NCBI GenBank assembly: GCA_947501105.1
Contig: CANMUP010000001.1
Coordinates: 434,001-498,000 of the forward strand
DNA: 64,000 nucleotides
DNA from: an uncultured Flaviramulus sp.
Lineage (GTDB): Bacteria; Bacteroidota; Bacteroidia; Flavobacteriales; Flavobacteriaceae
Direction of reading: 5' to 3'
Below are positions 29,306 through 47,851 of the stretch, piece by piece (within the stretch, counting starts at the first letter, position 1; each line of letters opens with the position of its first letter). The notes beneath the pieces were generated by a model. The model was not told where the DNA came from. It saw nothing but the letters and a program-made list of their open reading frames with translations, and made no database searches. A program made the position numbers and the translations under genes.

Positions 29306-31339
29306 TTGGAATATTTTAAAATGAGTTTAAATAAAGCTTATCAATTTATAATGGTCTTAATTTTTATATTAAGCTTTGGGTGTAATAATTCTAAAGAGTC
29401 AATAAAAGTTGACAAAGAATATATGACGCTAAACCATAGTAAAAATATTCTTGATTATAGAATTACCCCAAAAGATTCTGTTGACAAATCGGGTTTAATG
29501 TTTTCTGATCAAGGCGCTTGGTTTGCGTTTGGTTTGCATAAAGAATCAAATGATTCTATCGGGTTTTCAGGTCCGTTTTTAATGACACAACAAAATGGGG
29601 TTTGGTTATCTACATCTCTAATAAGTACATTAATAAAGGTCAACAGTAATTTTGCATCATTAAAAAGAGAAAAAGGGTATAGTTATTCAAGTCATTTAGA
29701 ACAAAGCTATTCAGGAGAGAATATATCTGTTTTTGAAAAATTAGTTTTTAAAAATGGGCATACAGCTTTATTACAAACTAATATAAAGAATACTAGTAAT
29801 AAAAATATCAATTTAGAATTTTTGTGGGGTCACTCTCCTATATTGATTGATGGCATTTCGTTTTCGAAAAGTGGTAATATCATTAAAATAAATTCTGTAA
29901 ATACTAATGCTAAAGGCTATTTAACTTTTCCTAAAAACAGTCATGTACAATTAGTTGATAGTTTACAATACAAAGCAAAAAGCAGTTTCAATTTAAAACC
30001 TAATGAAACTAAGGAAACTGTAATAGCTCTAACCTTTATTTTTCCAGAATATTCTTGGGAAGAAGAACAAAAGCAGACTGCAAGTATAGATTTCGATTCT
30101 GTTCTAGTAGCGCGAAAAACTGAAAAAGAATCTCAGCTTCAATCAATAATAAAAAACAGAAAACCACAATTTAAGAATAGTAAATATGCCGATGTGCTTG
30201 CAAAAGCCCATTTAACGTTACAAAATAATTGGCGTTTGGCAGCTGGCGAGTTAAAGCACGAAGGTTTATTTCCTAGTTACCATTACAAATGGTTTAATGG
30301 ATTTTGGTCTTGGGACTCATGGAAGCATGCAGTTGGACTTTCTTATTATGATACTAATCTGGCTAAAAACCAGATGCGTGCTATGTTCGATTTTCAAAAA
30401 GAGGATGGATTTATAGTAGATTGTGTTTACAGAGATACAACTATTGAAGCTCATAACTATCGTGATACTAAACCGCCACTTTCAGCATGGGCAATTACAA
30501 AAATTTATAAAAAGGATAAAGATGTTGAATTTGTTAAAGAATTCTATCCAAAACTTAAAAAATACCATGAATGGTGGTATAAAAAACGTGATCATGACCA
30601 AGATGGATTGTGTGAATACGGCTCGACTGATGGCTCTTTAATAGCAGCCAAATGGGAAAGTGGTATGGATAACGCTATTCGTTTTGATGATTCTAAAATT
30701 CTTAAAAATGAAGAAGGTGCATACTCCTTAAATCAAGAAAGTGTAGATTTAAATGCATATTTGTATGCCGAAAAGCTGTATTTAAGTGAATTAGCAATGA
30801 TTATAAATAAGCAGGATGATGTAAAGATTTATAAAAATGATGCTGAAATTTTAAAAACAAAAATACAATCTCAATTTTTCGATACAATAGATGGTTGGTT
30901 TTATGATACAAATATAGATGGAGATATTTTTATTAAAGGCGAGGGCAGTGAAGGTTGGACTGCACTTTGGGCTAATGCAGCAACACTAAAACAAGCAAAA
31001 GCAATAAAGGAAAAAATGATAAATCCTAAAAAATTCTATACAAAAGTGCCTTTTCAAACCATGAGTGCCGATAATAATAGGTTTGACCCGTTAGAGGGCT
31101 ATTGGAGAGGGCCAAATTGGTTAGATCAAGCATATTTTGGAGTAAAAGGATTGCGTAATTATGGTTTTAATATCGAGGCAGATAAGGCAACTATTCAAAT
31201 AATTGAAGGAGCAGAGGGTATATTGGCCAAAGGAAAATCTATAAGAGAAAACTATCACCCTTTAACGGGAGAAGGTTTAAATGCAGAAAATTTCAGCTGG
31301 AGTGCCGCACACTTAATTATGTTATTAACGCAAGATTAA
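29306..31339 (+). CDS. GH63 / MGH1-like (trehalase-fold) glycoside hydrolase lipoprotein
   Basis: (alpha/alpha)6-type motifs 'HEGLFPSYHYKWFNGFWSWDSWKHAVGLSYYD', 'AKWESGMDNAIRFDD', 'EGYWRGPNWLDQAYFG'; lipobox 'ILSFGCNN'. Confidence 0.8.
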   Translation: MEYFKMSLNKAYQFIMVLIFILSFGCNNSKESIKVDKEYMTLNHSKNILDYRITPKDSVDKSGLMFSDQGAWFAFGLHKESNDSIGFSGPFLMTQQNGVWLSTSLISTLIKVNSNFASLKREKGYSYSSHLEQSYSGENISVFEKLVFKNGHTALLQTNIKNTSNKNINLEFLWGHSPILIDGISFSKSGNIIKINSVNTNAKGYLTFPKNSHVQLVDSLQYKAKSSFNLKPNETKETVIALTFIFPEYSWEEEQKQTASIDFDSVLVARKTEKESQLQSIIKNRKPQFKNSKYADVLAKAHLTLQNNWRLAAGELKHEGLFPSYHYKWFNGFWSWDSWKHAVGLSYYDTNLAKNQMRAMFDFQKEDGFIVDCVYRDTTIEAHNYRDTKPPLSAWAITKIYKKDKDVEFVKEFYPKLKKYHEWWYKKRDHDQDGLCEYGSTDGSLIAAKWESGMDNAIRFDDSKILKNEEGAYSLNQESVDLNAYLYAEKLYLSELAMIINKQDDVKIYKNDAEILKTKIQSQFFDTIDGWFYDTNIDGDIFIKGEGSEGWTALWANAATLKQAKAIKEKMINPKKFYTKVPFQTMSADNNRFDPLEGYWRGPNWLDQAYFGVKGLRNYGFNIEADKATIQIIEGAEGILAKGKSIRENYHPLTGEGLNAENFSWSAAHLIMLLTQD

Positions 31340-37508
<6,169 letters not shown>

Positions 37509-37542
37509 ATGATAAGATTAAAAGCAATTGTGCTGTTAAGGC

Positions 37543-38385
37543 TTAAGGCCTTAAAAAGTTTATAGTTTTAGTTATAGCCTCATTTAAATGATTAGGCAAT
37601 ATGGATTCCTCCCAAGGGTGTTTCGCGCCAAAAACATGATTTGCGCCTTCAATAATTTCTAATAGACTATTTGAATTCCATTGATGAAGATTTTTAGCTT
37701 CATCAACAAAAACACTGGTATCATTGTCTCCATGAATGATTAAATATGGAATTTTTAAATTAGAAACAGCTCGTTTGATTGTGAGCTTGTTTTCGTTGTT
37801 AATGAAGTCTTCATAAAACTGAAAATAATGAGGCATTTGTTGTTTTGTTCTACCATTTAAAACATATTTAACACCGCTTTTTTTCCATTGCTCTAAATCT
37901 CCAGCGGTCGCTGTTCGCTTTCCAAAATCGCATACTCCAGCTAAACTTATTACTCTTTTTATTCTACTATCTTCCTCTGCTTTTATGGTTACAATTCCTC
38001 CAGCTCTACTGTGTCCTATTAAAGCTATATTGTTTATATCGGCCTCATTTTTTAATTTTGAATTATTACTGGCCCAATCGATAACTGTTTCTAAATCGTC
38101 TAATTCTTTAGTATAATTGTTGTTTCCAAAAGCTTCCAAATCCGGAAAGTCGATAGGCTCTTCTACAGTTCCTCCATTATGAGAAAAATTGAATTTTATA
38201 AAGTAAAAACCAGTATTAGAAAATGCTTTCGCCATTAAATCCCATGCACCCCAATCTTTAAACCCTTTGTAACCGTGGCAAAACATTATTATAGGTTTTT
38301 TAATACCATCATCATTAAAAAACAAATCAATTAAAATGGGTTTTTTATGTTTACTGCTAATAATTATATTTTTTTCAATAATCAT
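37543..38385 (-). CDS. Alpha/beta hydrolase (dienelactone-hydrolase/peptidase S9-like)
   Basis: 'IMFCHGYKGFKDWGAWDLMAKAF', nucleophile 'LIGHSRAGG', 'IHGDNDTSV', 'GANHVFG'. Confidence 0.85.
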   Translation of the reverse strand: MIIEKNIIISSKHKKPILIDLFFNDDGIKKPIIMFCHGYKGFKDWGAWDLMAKAFSNTGFYFIKFNFSHNGGTVEEPIDFPDLEAFGNNNYTKELDDLETVIDWASNNSKLKNEADINNIALIGHSRAGGIVTIKAEEDSRIKRVISLAGVCDFGKRTATAGDLEQWKKSGVKYVLNGRTKQQMPHYFQFYEDFINNENKLTIKRAVSNLKIPYLIIHGDNDTSVFVDEAKNLHQWNSNSLLEIIEGANHVFGAKHPWEESILPNHLNEAITKTINFLRP

Positions 38386-38387
38386 TT

Positions 38388-41147
38388 TTATATTTCTTTT
38401 TCGGTGAAAGGTATGTTAATATTACAAATCTCTAAAATGAGTTGTTTTAATTCGGCACTAAACCTATTAAGCGTATCCTCAGTAATTAGGGAATCTTTTT
38501 TAGCATATGCACCAGCTTTATCTTTTTTTGCAAACTTTAAAAAACCATTACTTAAATTTTTAAAAGAAAAGATACCTGCTTCAACTGGAAGTTTTATTTG
38601 CTCAGATTGATGCATCATTAATGCATAAGCAAGTACTTGAAAGCTTTTGCTGTATTTGGTATAGTCGGTAGCGATATCTTCCCAATTTATTATTTCTACA
38701 CTGCTTTGATTAACGGCTCCTGTTTTGTAATCAATAATTCTAGTTGTTCCATTATACTCATCAACCCTATCTACTTTTCCAGTTAAATTTATAGGAAATT
38801 TAAACTCAGGAATATCAATTAACACATTGTTTTCTGCTTCAATAGCAATAATTTTTATTTGGTTTCCAGCTTTTAAATCTTGTATTTCTAAATCTAAAAA
38901 ATTTGACACATAGCGTTTAGCTATTTCAAAAATAATAAGGTTTTTGCCTTTAGTTACATCACCTTCTTTATATTCATTTTTAAAATGATATTTTACACTT
39001 TCAGAGGTTTTAGATTTTAAATTTTTAATTTTTTCGACAGTCAAAAATTCTCCAATAAAAGGTTTGTATAAATCTTCAAGTGTATTGTGCACAACAGTTC
39101 CTAAGGTGTTAGCAGCAACAGTTTCTTCGGCATCATCGTGAGCTGCAATTTTTAAAATTTTCTGATAATAAAAATCAATAGGGTTTCTTATGTAATTAGT
39201 AAGAGATGAAGGCGAAAAACCTTTTTTTGCAACCTCAATGATTTTGTTAAGTAGCTCGGGAGTTTTGTTTACTATGCTTAAATGAGGGTTTATTAATGGA
39301 ACATGAGGTGCTATAATTTGATGGTTTATTTTATGAATATTTTCTAATTGCAACTGAGTAATAAACCTACTTTTTTCTCCTCCAGTTAATACATCGACTT
39401 CGGTATTATATAAAATATAAATGTTTTTGGCACGCTGTAAAAGTCTGTAAAAATGATAGGTATAAACAGCATCTTTTTCTTTATACGTTGGAAGATTGTT
39501 TTCTAATTTAACATCAAATGGAATAAATGAATTATTACTTTTCCCAGAAGGCAATACACCCTCGTTTACAGATGAAATGATTACAGTTTCAAAGTCTAGA
39601 ACACGAGATTCTAGCATCCCCATAATTTGTAAGCCCTGTAAAGGTTCACCCTGAAAATCTAAGGTTTCAGTACTTAGTAACTCTTTATAAATTCCAAATA
39701 GGGTTGAAATATCTTTAATATGATTATAGTCTGAATTTAATCGAGATAACTCGTTAAACAACTCATTAAAACGAAATAAATATTCTAAGGATAATAGATT
39801 TGATGCTTTACTTTCAGTCAAATCATTTTTAATAATTAAGATTAATTGCGAACAGTTTTTTAAAGCACCATCAATTGATGTTTCCCAGTTAGTAAAAAGG
39901 ATATCAATAATAGCCTCTGCTTTAATGGCTATTTGTTTTAATCTATTTGGAGTTAAATAGATAATGTTATTAACCTCAATAGTTTCAACAATTTTGGAGG
40001 CGTAATCAATATCTTCAAAATATAGTAACGGCCTTATAAATTGATGCGATGTTATATTAATAATGTCTTTATAGTAAAATGATTTTGATGATTTTTTATG
40101 AAGATTAAATAAGGACTCAAAGAGAGAAGCTAGCGGAATAGACTTTAATGGAAAACCCATGGTAATATTTAAAGCTTCGATTGATGACGGTAACGAATTT
40201 AATACAGGAACCAATAAATTTTCGTCACCTAAAACAACGGCTGTGTTCTGTAATGATTGATTTTCTTTGCTTAAATTGTTTAAAAGCGTGCCTATATATT
40301 TGGATTGTCCAATGTTTTTTGGAACCCCATAAACTGAAATGTTTTTTTCTTTTGAATAATTATTGGTTATCCAATTAAATGGTTTTTTTTTAAAGTAGTT
40401 CCAGTTTGTTTTGTGCTGCTTAGTAAACAGTGCTGCATCGTGTTTTGGGTTATCCATAAAAACGGCATCAATATCCCAATAAATTTTTGCTAAATTATTT
40501 TGTAGTAACTCTTGTATAATAGTTTCTTCTGCAGTATTCAGTGCATTAAACCCTAAAAAAACATGTTGTTTCCCTGTGTTATTTTGAATATAAGATTCTA
40601 AATTTTCAACAGCTTCTCTATAGATTAATCCTTGATAGCCAATATTTTTGCTTAAAAGTTGTTCGGTAAAGTGCGTGTAGTAATTATAGAGTTTACCCCA
40701 AAACGAGAGGTAGTTTTTAACAAAATCTGTTTTGTTCTTTTCTAAAGACCAATGATTTAGTTCCTGGATGTCGCTTAAATAATTAAAAATCTGTTTTTGC
40801 GGAATAAGATACCTGTCAATTTCATTAAAATCTTGAAGCAGTATTTGAGCCCATTTTGAAAACGATTCAAAAGAATCAAGATGATCTTTATTTGTTATTT
40901 GATTGTAGCTATTATAAAACTCAAATAAAAGCTCAGTATTAGAAATTGTTTTTAGCTGTGATAGTGTTTCAACAAACTCTTCTATACTAATAATCTGGGG
41001 AGAAAAAATAGTTTGATTGGTAACCTTATGAAGTTGGTGTTTTAAAAACAAACCAGCCCTTTTACTAGGTAAAATAAAAGTAAGTTTTGAAAGTGCTGGG
41101 TTAGAGTTTTGTAAATCTTTTAAAACATCAAAAATAAAAGTAGTCAT
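38388..41147 (-). CDS. PD-(D/E)XK nuclease family protein (AddB-like)
   Basis: C-terminal 'SPSSLTNYIRNPIDFYYQKIL...GTVVHNTLEDLY' and 'LTGKVDRVDEYNGTTRIIDYKTG' nuclease motifs; helicase-like N-terminus. Confidence 0.85.
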   Translation of the reverse strand: MTTFIFDVLKDLQNSNPALSKLTFILPSKRAGLFLKHQLHKVTNQTIFSPQIISIEEFVETLSQLKTISNTELLFEFYNSYNQITNKDHLDSFESFSKWAQILLQDFNEIDRYLIPQKQIFNYLSDIQELNHWSLEKNKTDFVKNYLSFWGKLYNYYTHFTEQLLSKNIGYQGLIYREAVENLESYIQNNTGKQHVFLGFNALNTAEETIIQELLQNNLAKIYWDIDAVFMDNPKHDAALFTKQHKTNWNYFKKKPFNWITNNYSKEKNISVYGVPKNIGQSKYIGTLLNNLSKENQSLQNTAVVLGDENLLVPVLNSLPSSIEALNITMGFPLKSIPLASLFESLFNLHKKSSKSFYYKDIINITSHQFIRPLLYFEDIDYASKIVETIEVNNIIYLTPNRLKQIAIKAEAIIDILFTNWETSIDGALKNCSQLILIIKNDLTESKASNLLSLEYLFRFNELFNELSRLNSDYNHIKDISTLFGIYKELLSTETLDFQGEPLQGLQIMGMLESRVLDFETVIISSVNEGVLPSGKSNNSFIPFDVKLENNLPTYKEKDAVYTYHFYRLLQRAKNIYILYNTEVDVLTGGEKSRFITQLQLENIHKINHQIIAPHVPLINPHLSIVNKTPELLNKIIEVAKKGFSPSSLTNYIRNPIDFYYQKILKIAAHDDAEETVAANTLGTVVHNTLEDLYKPFIGEFLTVEKIKNLKSKTSESVKYHFKNEYKEGDVTKGKNLIIFEIAKRYVSNFLDLEIQDLKAGNQIKIIAIEAENNVLIDIPEFKFPINLTGKVDRVDEYNGTTRIIDYKTGAVNQSSVEIINWEDIATDYTKYSKSFQVLAYALMMHQSEQIKLPVEAGIFSFKNLSNGFLKFAKKDKAGAYAKKDSLITEDTLNRFSAELKQLILEICNINIPFTEKEI

Positions 41148-41159
41148 TGTATAAAAATA

Positions 41160-41190
41160 AAAAACGCTTCGGATATCCGAAGCGTTTTTT
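41160..41190. terminator. Rho-independent terminator between ompA-like and AddB-like genes
   Basis: Near-perfect palindrome AAAAACGCTTCGGATATCCGAAGCGTTTTT. Confidence 0.85.
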
Positions 41191-41226
41191 GTAAAACTTA
41201 TTTTTTTAAAACTATTTAATAGTTTC

Positions 41227-42591
41227 TTATTTTATTAAGTTGATTTCAACACGTCTGTTGTTAGCTCTACCTTTTCTAGTTTTGTTAGAATCGATTGGTT
41301 TAGCTTCACCATGACCAACAGCAGATAATCTTGAACCAGCAATACCGTTAGCAACTAAAAAGTCTTTTACAGCATTAGCTCTTGCTTCAGATAATTTTTG
41401 GTTAGTAGTATCTCCACCAGTACTATCAGTGTGACCTTCAACTGTAAATGTCGCAGTTTCATATTTCTTTAAAATACCTGTGATATCTTTTAATACAGCT
41501 TCAGATTGTGTTTTAATAGTAGATCTACCTGTATCAAATAAGATAGTTTTAGCATACTCATTAAGTGTAGCTTGAATCTCTGCAGTTACTTCTGGGCAAC
41601 CGTTGTTAGCAACAGTACCTTTAACGTCTACACAGTTATCATCTTTATCTAAAACACCATCACCATCAGTATCTGGCCAAGGGCAACCTTTATTAGCAGC
41701 AGGACCAGCAGTGTTAACACAGCTATCATCAGCATCAGTTACACCGTCACCATCAGCATCAGGACAACCAGCTAAAGCTTTTAAACCTGCAACTGTAGGA
41801 CAGTTATCATCTTTATCTGCAACACCGTCACCATCAGCATCAGGACATCCGTTAAACTCAGCTAAACCAGCTTCGTTAGGACAAGAATCTTTAGAATCTT
41901 CAATGCCATCACCGTCAGTATCAGGACATCCGTTGAAAGCCTCTAAACCAGCTACATCTGGACAAGCATCATCTTTGTCATAAATACCATCACCGTCAGT
42001 ATCAGCTCCACCAAATTTGATAGAAATACCAACTGTGTGTTGGAAATGTGTTTGTAAGTAATCTTCAAATGCATGTTTGTATGCAGATTGAAGTGTTAAA
42101 CCTATATTTTCGTTAAACCAAAGGTTTAGACCTAAAGTACCATTTACTGTACCAGCTCCAACTTCATCAACCCAAGTGTAACCACCACCAGCACCTAAAT
42201 AAGGCTCGAAAGTGTCTGACTTAAATAAATTGCTAAGGCTGTACTTAATAGTACCATCTACTCCGTAATAAGATAAATCATCAACTGAAGCATCTCCCCA
42301 TTTATCAATTTTATTTAAAGAACCAGCAACTCCAAAAGAGAAACCATCACCTAAATATTTAGATACAGAGATAGTTGATAAAGATGGTAAAATATTCCAA
42401 TGGTCTTCAACATTAAAGTACTCATCAAAAGTATCACCAAGTGGTGCGTTTTCTCCTGTAGGATAGAAGTCAACCGCGTTAGCCCCAATGGTTATTTGCC
42501 ATGGGTTGTTTTCGTCTTGTGCATTTACGTTGCTATAACCAAGTACAAGCAACATAGCGAACAATAATCTGCTAAGATTTTTCATATTCAA
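41227..42591 (-). CDS. OmpA family outer membrane protein with thrombospondin type-3 repeats
   Basis: beta-barrel N-terminus, '[16 protein letters not shown]' repeats, C-terminal OmpA '[36 protein letters not shown]'. Confidence 0.93.
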   Translation of the reverse strand: MNMKNLSRLLFAMLLVLGYSNVNAQDENNPWQITIGANAVDFYPTGENAPLGDTFDEYFNVEDHWNILPSLSTISVSKYLGDGFSFGVAGSLNKIDKWGDASVDDLSYYGVDGTIKYSLSNLFKSDTFEPYLGAGGGYTWVDEVGAGTVNGTLGLNLWFNENIGLTLQSAYKHAFEDYLQTHFQHTVGISIKFGGADTDGDGIYDKDDACPDVAGLEAFNGCPDTDGDGIEDSKDSCPNEAGLAEFNGCPDADGDGVADKDDNCPTVAGLKALAGCPDADGDGVTDADDSCVNTAGPAANKGCPWPDTDGDGVLDKDDNCVDVKGTVANNGCPEVTAEIQATLNEYAKTILFDTGRSTIKTQSEAVLKDITGILKKYETATFTVEGHTDSTGGDTTNQKLSEARANAVKDFLVANGIAGSRLSAVGHGEAKPIDSNKTRKGRANNRRVEINLIK

Positions 42592-42708
42592 AAGTTTAAT
42601 TTTTAAGTGTTAATTGTAAACAAAAGTAAGTTGTTAAATTTTATTAACAAAGACAAATGTATAAAAATATTGTTGAAATCGGTTGTTCATCGATAGTTCA
42701 GAATGATT

Positions 42709-43902
42709 TTAGATAATATTTAGAGTTTTTCCAACTTTTGTAAACGCAGTAATGGCCTTATCTAAATGCTCTTTTGTATGGGCAGCCGATAGTTGTACGC
42801 GAATTCTTGCTTTTCCTTTCGGTACAACGGGAAAAAAGAACCCAATAACGTAAATATCCTCTTTTAAAAGCATATTTGCCATAGTTTGCGAAAGCTTTGC
42901 ATCGTATAGCATAACTGGCACAATTGCAGAATCACCATCTACAATATCTAAACCTGCTGCTTTCATACCTTTTTTAAAGTAATTGGTATTCCATTCTAGC
43001 TTATCTCTTAATTCAGTATTATTAGAAAGCATATCAAAAACTTTAATTGAAGCTCCAACTATTGCAGGAGCTAAAGAATTTGAAAATAAATAAGGTCTAG
43101 AACGTTGACGCAACATATCTATAATCTCTTTTTTGCCTGTGGTGTAGCCTCCCATAGCACCACCTAATGCTTTTCCTAAAGTACCTGTAATAATATCTAT
43201 ACGATTCATTACATTTTTTTCTTCAAGCGTTCCTCGACCTGTTTTTCCTATAAAACCTGTGGCATGACATTCATCAATCATAACTAAAGCATCATGCTTA
43301 TCGGCTAAATCACAAATTTTGTCAAGTGGCGCAACTAATCCATCCATAGAAAATACACCATCGGTTACTATTATTTTAAATCGTGCTCCATTTTCATTAG
43401 CAGCAATAAGTTGCTGTTCCAAATCTGCCATGTCATTATTTTGATAGCGGTACCTAGCTGCTTTACATAAACGAACGCCATCAATAATAGAGGCATGATT
43501 TAAAGAGTCAGAAATAATGGCATCTTCTTTTGTTAATAAAGGCTCAAAAACACCACCATTTGCATCAAAAGCGGCGGCATATAATATAGTATCCTCAGTT
43601 TGATAGAAATCTGCTATTTTTTGCTCTAACTCTTTATGAATATCTTGAGTTCCACAAATAAAACGAACCGAAGACATTCCAAAACCGTGTGTATCCATAG
43701 CATCTTTTGCGGCTTGAATAACTTCAGGGTGAGATGATAACCCCAAATAATTATTAGCACAAAAGTTTAAAACTGTTTCGCCAGTATTTAAAGTTATTTC
43801 TGCACCTTGAGCAGAGGTGATAATACGTTCTTCTTTATAAAGCCCGTTATCTTTTATATCCTGAATTTCTTTTTGTAAATATTGTTTTATATTACTGTAC
43901 AT
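42709..43902 (-). CDS. kbl: Glycine C-acetyltransferase (2-amino-3-ketobutyrate CoA ligase)
   Basis: '[17 protein letters not shown]', '[17 protein letters not shown]', '[18 protein letters not shown]', PLP Lys '[19 protein letters not shown]'. Confidence 0.93.
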   Translation of the reverse strand: MYSNIKQYLQKEIQDIKDNGLYKEERIITSAQGAEITLNTGETVLNFCANNYLGLSSHPEVIQAAKDAMDTHGFGMSSVRFICGTQDIHKELEQKIADFYQTEDTILYAAAFDANGGVFEPLLTKEDAIISDSLNHASIIDGVRLCKAARYRYQNNDMADLEQQLIAANENGARFKIIVTDGVFSMDGLVAPLDKICDLADKHDALVMIDECHATGFIGKTGRGTLEEKNVMNRIDIITGTLGKALGGAMGGYTTGKKEIIDMLRQRSRPYLFSNSLAPAIVGASIKVFDMLSNNTELRDKLEWNTNYFKKGMKAAGLDIVDGDSAIVPVMLYDAKLSQTMANMLLKEDIYVIGFFFPVVPKGKARIRVQLSAAHTKEHLDKAITAFTKVGKTLNII

Positions 43903-43924
43903 GATTTTGATAATTTTAGCAAAG

Positions 43925-46900
43925 TTATATTACTTTTATTTGAATATCATCATTTATATAGACAAGAATTTTTCTAATCACCTTCAAGCTCATGTCTTCT
44001 AAAACATCCTGATATGTTTGTAATTGTTGATGATGTTTTTTGTCTTCTAAACCTGTTTTATAATCTATAATAATAGCTTCGTTATTAGAGTTTACAACTA
44101 CTCGATCTGGACGTAAAATAATACCTTCTTTTGTTATAATATCTCGTTCGTTGTAAATAGTAAAGTTTGAAGCATAATAATCTTTAAGCTGAGGATGATT
44201 AACTATCTCATTTGCAATTCCTTTTAAAATGCTGGCTTGTTCTTTATTAATGGAAGAAGCATTGATGTATTCGCTTACAACAAAATTAATATCATCTTTT
44301 GTATTGATTTTAGACATGATACTATGTATAAGATTTCCCTTTTCAATAGCATCTTGCTGTGTGGTGTCCCATAGTAAACCAGATTTTGTTACTACTTTTA
44401 TATTGTGAGTTTCTTTTGCTGTTGAAATAAACTGCAATTGAATTTCAGCTTCTTTTTTAGTAATTTCTTTTTTAGTAGTTCTTTTAGGGTTTCCAAATGT
44501 ATAAACTAGTTTTGAATCTTCCCATTCATTAATATGTTTTAAATACTCAATAAACAAGCCCGAATATCTTTTTGTATTTACAACGCCCTTTGATGAGATG
44601 TTTTTTTTAGAAATGACGTGTAATTGTTCCACAGCTCTAGTTAAAGTAACATATAACAAGTTAATATTATCTAATTCTTGTTCAGATTTATGAGTATTAA
44701 AAATACGAGAACCTTCATCGCCATAATGTTCAAAATCTTTATTGTAGTTTAATAAGGTATGCGAAAAACCATGATATTTTTCTTTGTCAATGGCATACCA
44801 TTCTTTAGGCTCTATTTCTCTGTAAATATCTAAATCGGCAAACGGAAAAATAACCACAGGAAATTCTAAACCTTTAGATTTATGAATGGTCATAATTTGA
44901 ACCGCATTTTGTCCTTTTGGAGACACAATACTTAAGCTTTCTTTTTTCTTATCATAATAGTGCAAAAATCCAGAAATATCAGACCCTTTTTTTTGCGAAA
45001 AATCTAAAACCACATCTAAATAAAATTGAATATATGCATTTGATGTTTTAACCAAATTAAAATGCCTTACAATGGTTTCTGCCAAATCATAAAGCGGTAA
45101 TTGTAATAAGGCACTATCAGTTAAATGAATATTAAATTCCTCAAAGCTTTTAAAAAGTTGAGGTAGTGGTAAATGGATACGATTAGAAAAGAATTCGTGC
45201 TTATTTTCAATACTAAAAAGAGCTGTTAAATAATTTAAAACTTCAATTTTTACTTCATTGTTTTTAGGATGAATTAAAAGCCCTAAAAAATTATTTATAA
45301 AATTAACTTCGGGTGAATTATACAATAATAATGTTTCAGAAGAAATAATAGGAATGTTATGCTGACTTAAATAATTAGCTACTGCAACACCTTCTTTTTT
45401 CTTGCGTACTAAAACACAAATATCGTCTAAAGCAAACCCATTTTCTATACAATTATTAATAGTTTTTAAAGTGTTTTCTGAAAACAGATTATCTCTATCA
45501 TCATCTTTTTCAACTTCTAAAAATGAAAATTCCACATAACCTTCTTCTTTTTTAGTTATGTTTTGGCGTGCATTTTCGTAAAGCGTTTTATAATCATTAG
45601 CATCAAACACTTGATGTGATAAAAACTTAAAAAAATCATTATTAAAGGCTACTATTTTTTCAAAGCTTCTATAATTTTCTTCAAGAGTTTCTACGTGTTG
45701 TTTAATTTGAAAAGGCTGATCTTTTTCATTAAACAAATCAATAAACTGTTCTGCTTTACCACCGCGCCAACGGTAAATAGCCTGTTTAGCATCTCCAACC
45801 AACATAGCGGTTCCGTTTTCAGAAGAAAGAGGGTTGTCTAAAAGCGGAATTAAATTTTCCCATTGCATTTGCGATGTGTCTTGAAACTCATCAATAAAAT
45901 AATGCTTGAATTTTTCGCCAATACGTTCATATATAAAAGGTGTGGGCTGATTTTTTATTTCTTTACTTATAATGGCATTAAATTCTGAAATAAGCATTTT
46001 ATTTTGCTCCGCTTTTAAAATGTTTAACTCATTATTTATAACATTTAAAACAGATAATGGTGTTGTGTTTTTATAAAAAGCTTTTAAAAATTTAAGATGA
46101 TAAACAGCTTGTTTGGTGTTGTTAAAGGCACTTGCTAATTGTGCCTGAATTTGGTCAATTATTAAAGCAACATCTTCTGTAGCACGTTTAGGATAAAGCG
46201 GACTATTTTCTATTAAATCGGCTTGCCAATTTAAGTCAAATTTAATTTCAAATTTTTTATTGGTAAGGTTTTGAAAATGTTTAGGCAACGAACCTCTAGA
46301 AAAATCTTTATGCTCCAAACCTGCTTCATCAATTAAAGTTAAAATGCTTTGGGCTTCTTTAACAATGCTGGTTTCATTAGTTGCAATATCTTTTTTTAAT
46401 TGTGTTTTTAACGTTTTAAAATCGTTTAAAGTTTTGTGCTTTAACGTTTCAATAAACGGCATGTCATTCTCGTTAACAAGCAGTTTAGCAATCTTATTAA
46501 AATCGTATGCAACATCCCAACTTTTGTCATCATCAGCTTTTTCAATTGCAAAATCTACCAAAACTTTAGTTAGTGTCTCATCGGTTCCAGCTTTTGCAAT
46601 TAAACTATCTACAGCTTCATTTAAAAGCACATCTTGATCCAGTTCAACTTCAAAATTTAATGGTAATTTTAAATCGTGCGCAAAGGTTCTTATAAGTTTG
46701 TGTGTAAAGCCATCAATGGTCGAAACATCAAATGACGCATAATTATGTATAATAGTGTTTAGTTGCTTTTGTGCTTTTTTACGAAGTTTTTCTGGCTCTA
46801 TTTCAAGTTCTTTACAAATGTCTTCAAACATTTGGATAGGTTTTTCGAGATTCTCTTCTGAGGAAAACCGTTTTAGGTTTTCGATAATCCGTTCTTTCAT

Positions 46901-47062
46901 TTCTGCTACCGCTTTATTAGTAAACGTAATAGCCAAAATGTTTTTAAACAAATACAGATTGTTGGAGCTAAATAAAATTTTTAAATATGTTTTAACCAGA
47001 GTATAGGTTTTCCCGCTGCCGGCAGAAGCGTTATAAATAGCAAAAGGATAATTAGGTTGCAT
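43925..47062 (-). CDS. UvrD/REP-family ATP-dependent helicase-nuclease (AddA-like)
   Basis: Walker A '[17 protein letters not shown]', '[17 protein letters not shown]', '[15 protein letters not shown]', '[19 protein letters not shown]', C-terminal PD-(D/E)XK '[22 protein letters not shown]'. Confidence 0.93.
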   Translation of the reverse strand: MQPNYPFAIYNASAGSGKTYTLVKTYLKILFSSNNLYLFKNILAITFTNKAVAEMKERIIENLKRFSSEENLEKPIQMFEDICKELEIEPEKLRKKAQKQLNTIIHNYASFDVSTIDGFTHKLIRTFAHDLKLPLNFEVELDQDVLLNEAVDSLIAKAGTDETLTKVLVDFAIEKADDDKSWDVAYDFNKIAKLLVNENDMPFIETLKHKTLNDFKTLKTQLKKDIATNETSIVKEAQSILTLIDEAGLEHKDFSRGSLPKHFQNLTNKKFEIKFDLNWQADLIENSPLYPKRATEDVALIIDQIQAQLASAFNNTKQAVYHLKFLKAFYKNTTPLSVLNVINNELNILKAEQNKMLISEFNAIISKEIKNQPTPFIYERIGEKFKHYFIDEFQDTSQMQWENLIPLLDNPLSSENGTAMLVGDAKQAIYRWRGGKAEQFIDLFNEKDQPFQIKQHVETLEENYRSFEKIVAFNNDFFKFLSHQVFDANDYKTLYENARQNITKKEEGYVEFSFLEVEKDDDRDNLFSENTLKTINNCIENGFALDDICVLVRKKKEGVAVANYLSQHNIPIISSETLLLYNSPEVNFINNFLGLLIHPKNNEVKIEVLNYLTALFSIENKHEFFSNRIHLPLPQLFKSFEEFNIHLTDSALLQLPLYDLAETIVRHFNLVKTSNAYIQFYLDVVLDFSQKKGSDISGFLHYYDKKKESLSIVSPKGQNAVQIMTIHKSKGLEFPVVIFPFADLDIYREIEPKEWYAIDKEKYHGFSHTLLNYNKDFEHYGDEGSRIFNTHKSEQELDNINLLYVTLTRAVEQLHVISKKNISSKGVVNTKRYSGLFIEYLKHINEWEDSKLVYTFGNPKRTTKKEITKKEAEIQLQFISTAKETHNIKVVTKSGLLWDTTQQDAIEKGNLIHSIMSKINTKDDINFVVSEYINASSINKEQASILKGIANEIVNHPQLKDYYASNFTIYNERDIITKEGIILRPDRVVVNSNNEAIIIDYKTGLEDKKHHQQLQTYQDVLEDMSLKVIRKILVYINDDIQIKVI

Positions 47063-47186
47063 ATAAACAAATTTAGATACAATATAAAAACTATCAATGG
47101 TTTCATAACTATTTATTATTTTTAATTGAAGTGTTTTATCCGTAAATTTGAATGAAAATAAATACTAATATTTAAAACAGAAAAAT

Positions 47187-47795
47187 ATGGCTTTCGAATT
47201 ACCGAGTTTAGGATATGATTATGATGCTTTAGAACCTAATATAGATGCACGTACAATGGAGATACACCACTCTAAGCATCATCAAGGATATACAAACAAC
47301 TTAAATAATGCAATAGCAGGAACAGATTTAGACGGAAAATCTATTGAAGATATTCTAGCTAATTTAGATATGAACAATGGCGCTGTTAGAAATAACGGTG
47401 GTGGATATTATAACCACAGTTTATTTTGGACGGTTATGAACCCTGAAGATAGAGGCTATTTATCTGGAGAATTGAAAGATGCTATAGAAGCTGCTTACGG
47501 ATCTAAAGACGAATTTATTGCTGCTTTTAGTAAAGCTGCAGCCACTCGTTTTGGTTCTGGTTGGGCTTGGTTGTGTGTACATAAAGGAGGTAAAGTAGAA
47601 ATTTGCTCTACTCCAAATCAAGATAACCCATTAATGCCAGGTGTTAGTTGTGGCGGTACTCCAATTTTAGGATTGGATGTTTGGGAACACGCTTATTATT
47701 TAAATTACCAAAACCGTCGTCCAGATTATATTAATGCATTTTTTAATGTTATTAACTGGAATGAAGCTGAAAGACGTTACGCAGAAGCGAAATAA
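47187..47795 (+). CDS. Superoxide dismutase (Fe/Mn)
   Basis: '[17 protein letters not shown]', '[11 protein letters not shown]', '[19 protein letters not shown]'. Confidence 0.96.
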   Translation: MAFELPSLGYDYDALEPNIDARTMEIHHSKHHQGYTNNLNNAIAGTDLDGKSIEDILANLDMNNGAVRNNGGGYYNHSLFWTVMNPEDRGYLSGELKDAIEAAYGSKDEFIAAFSKAAATRFGSGWAWLCVHKGGKVEICSTPNQDNPLMPGVSCGGTPILGLDVWEHAYYLNYQNRRPDYINAFFNVINWNEAERRYAEAK

Positions 47796-47817
47796 AATAG
47801 CTTACAATTTTATATAC

Positions 47818-47851
47818 AAAAAGCAAATTCAGAAATGGGTTTGCTTTTTTT
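47818..47851 (+). terminator. Terminator of the superoxide dismutase gene
   Basis: AAAAAGCAAA ttcagaaatggg TTTGCTTTTTTT. Confidence 0.8.

Noticed and set aside
41603-41983. 126-aa plus-strand ORF rich in PSPSxSGQP repeats
   Set aside because: Antisense of the thrombospondin type-3 repeat region of the OmpA-like gene; repeat comes from the DTDGDG codons
41600-42010. Regularly spaced DNA repeats that might suggest a CRISPR or tandem array
   Set aside because: Coding TSP3 repeats with imperfect spacing; no constant repeat/unique spacer structure
46344-47006. Plus-strand ORFs 46344-46637 and 46755-47006
   Set aside because: Antisense to the AddA-like helicase gene
38388-47062. A defence system built on the helicase/nuclease pair
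   Set aside because: Motifs match housekeeping AddAB-type recombination enzymes; flanked by core genes
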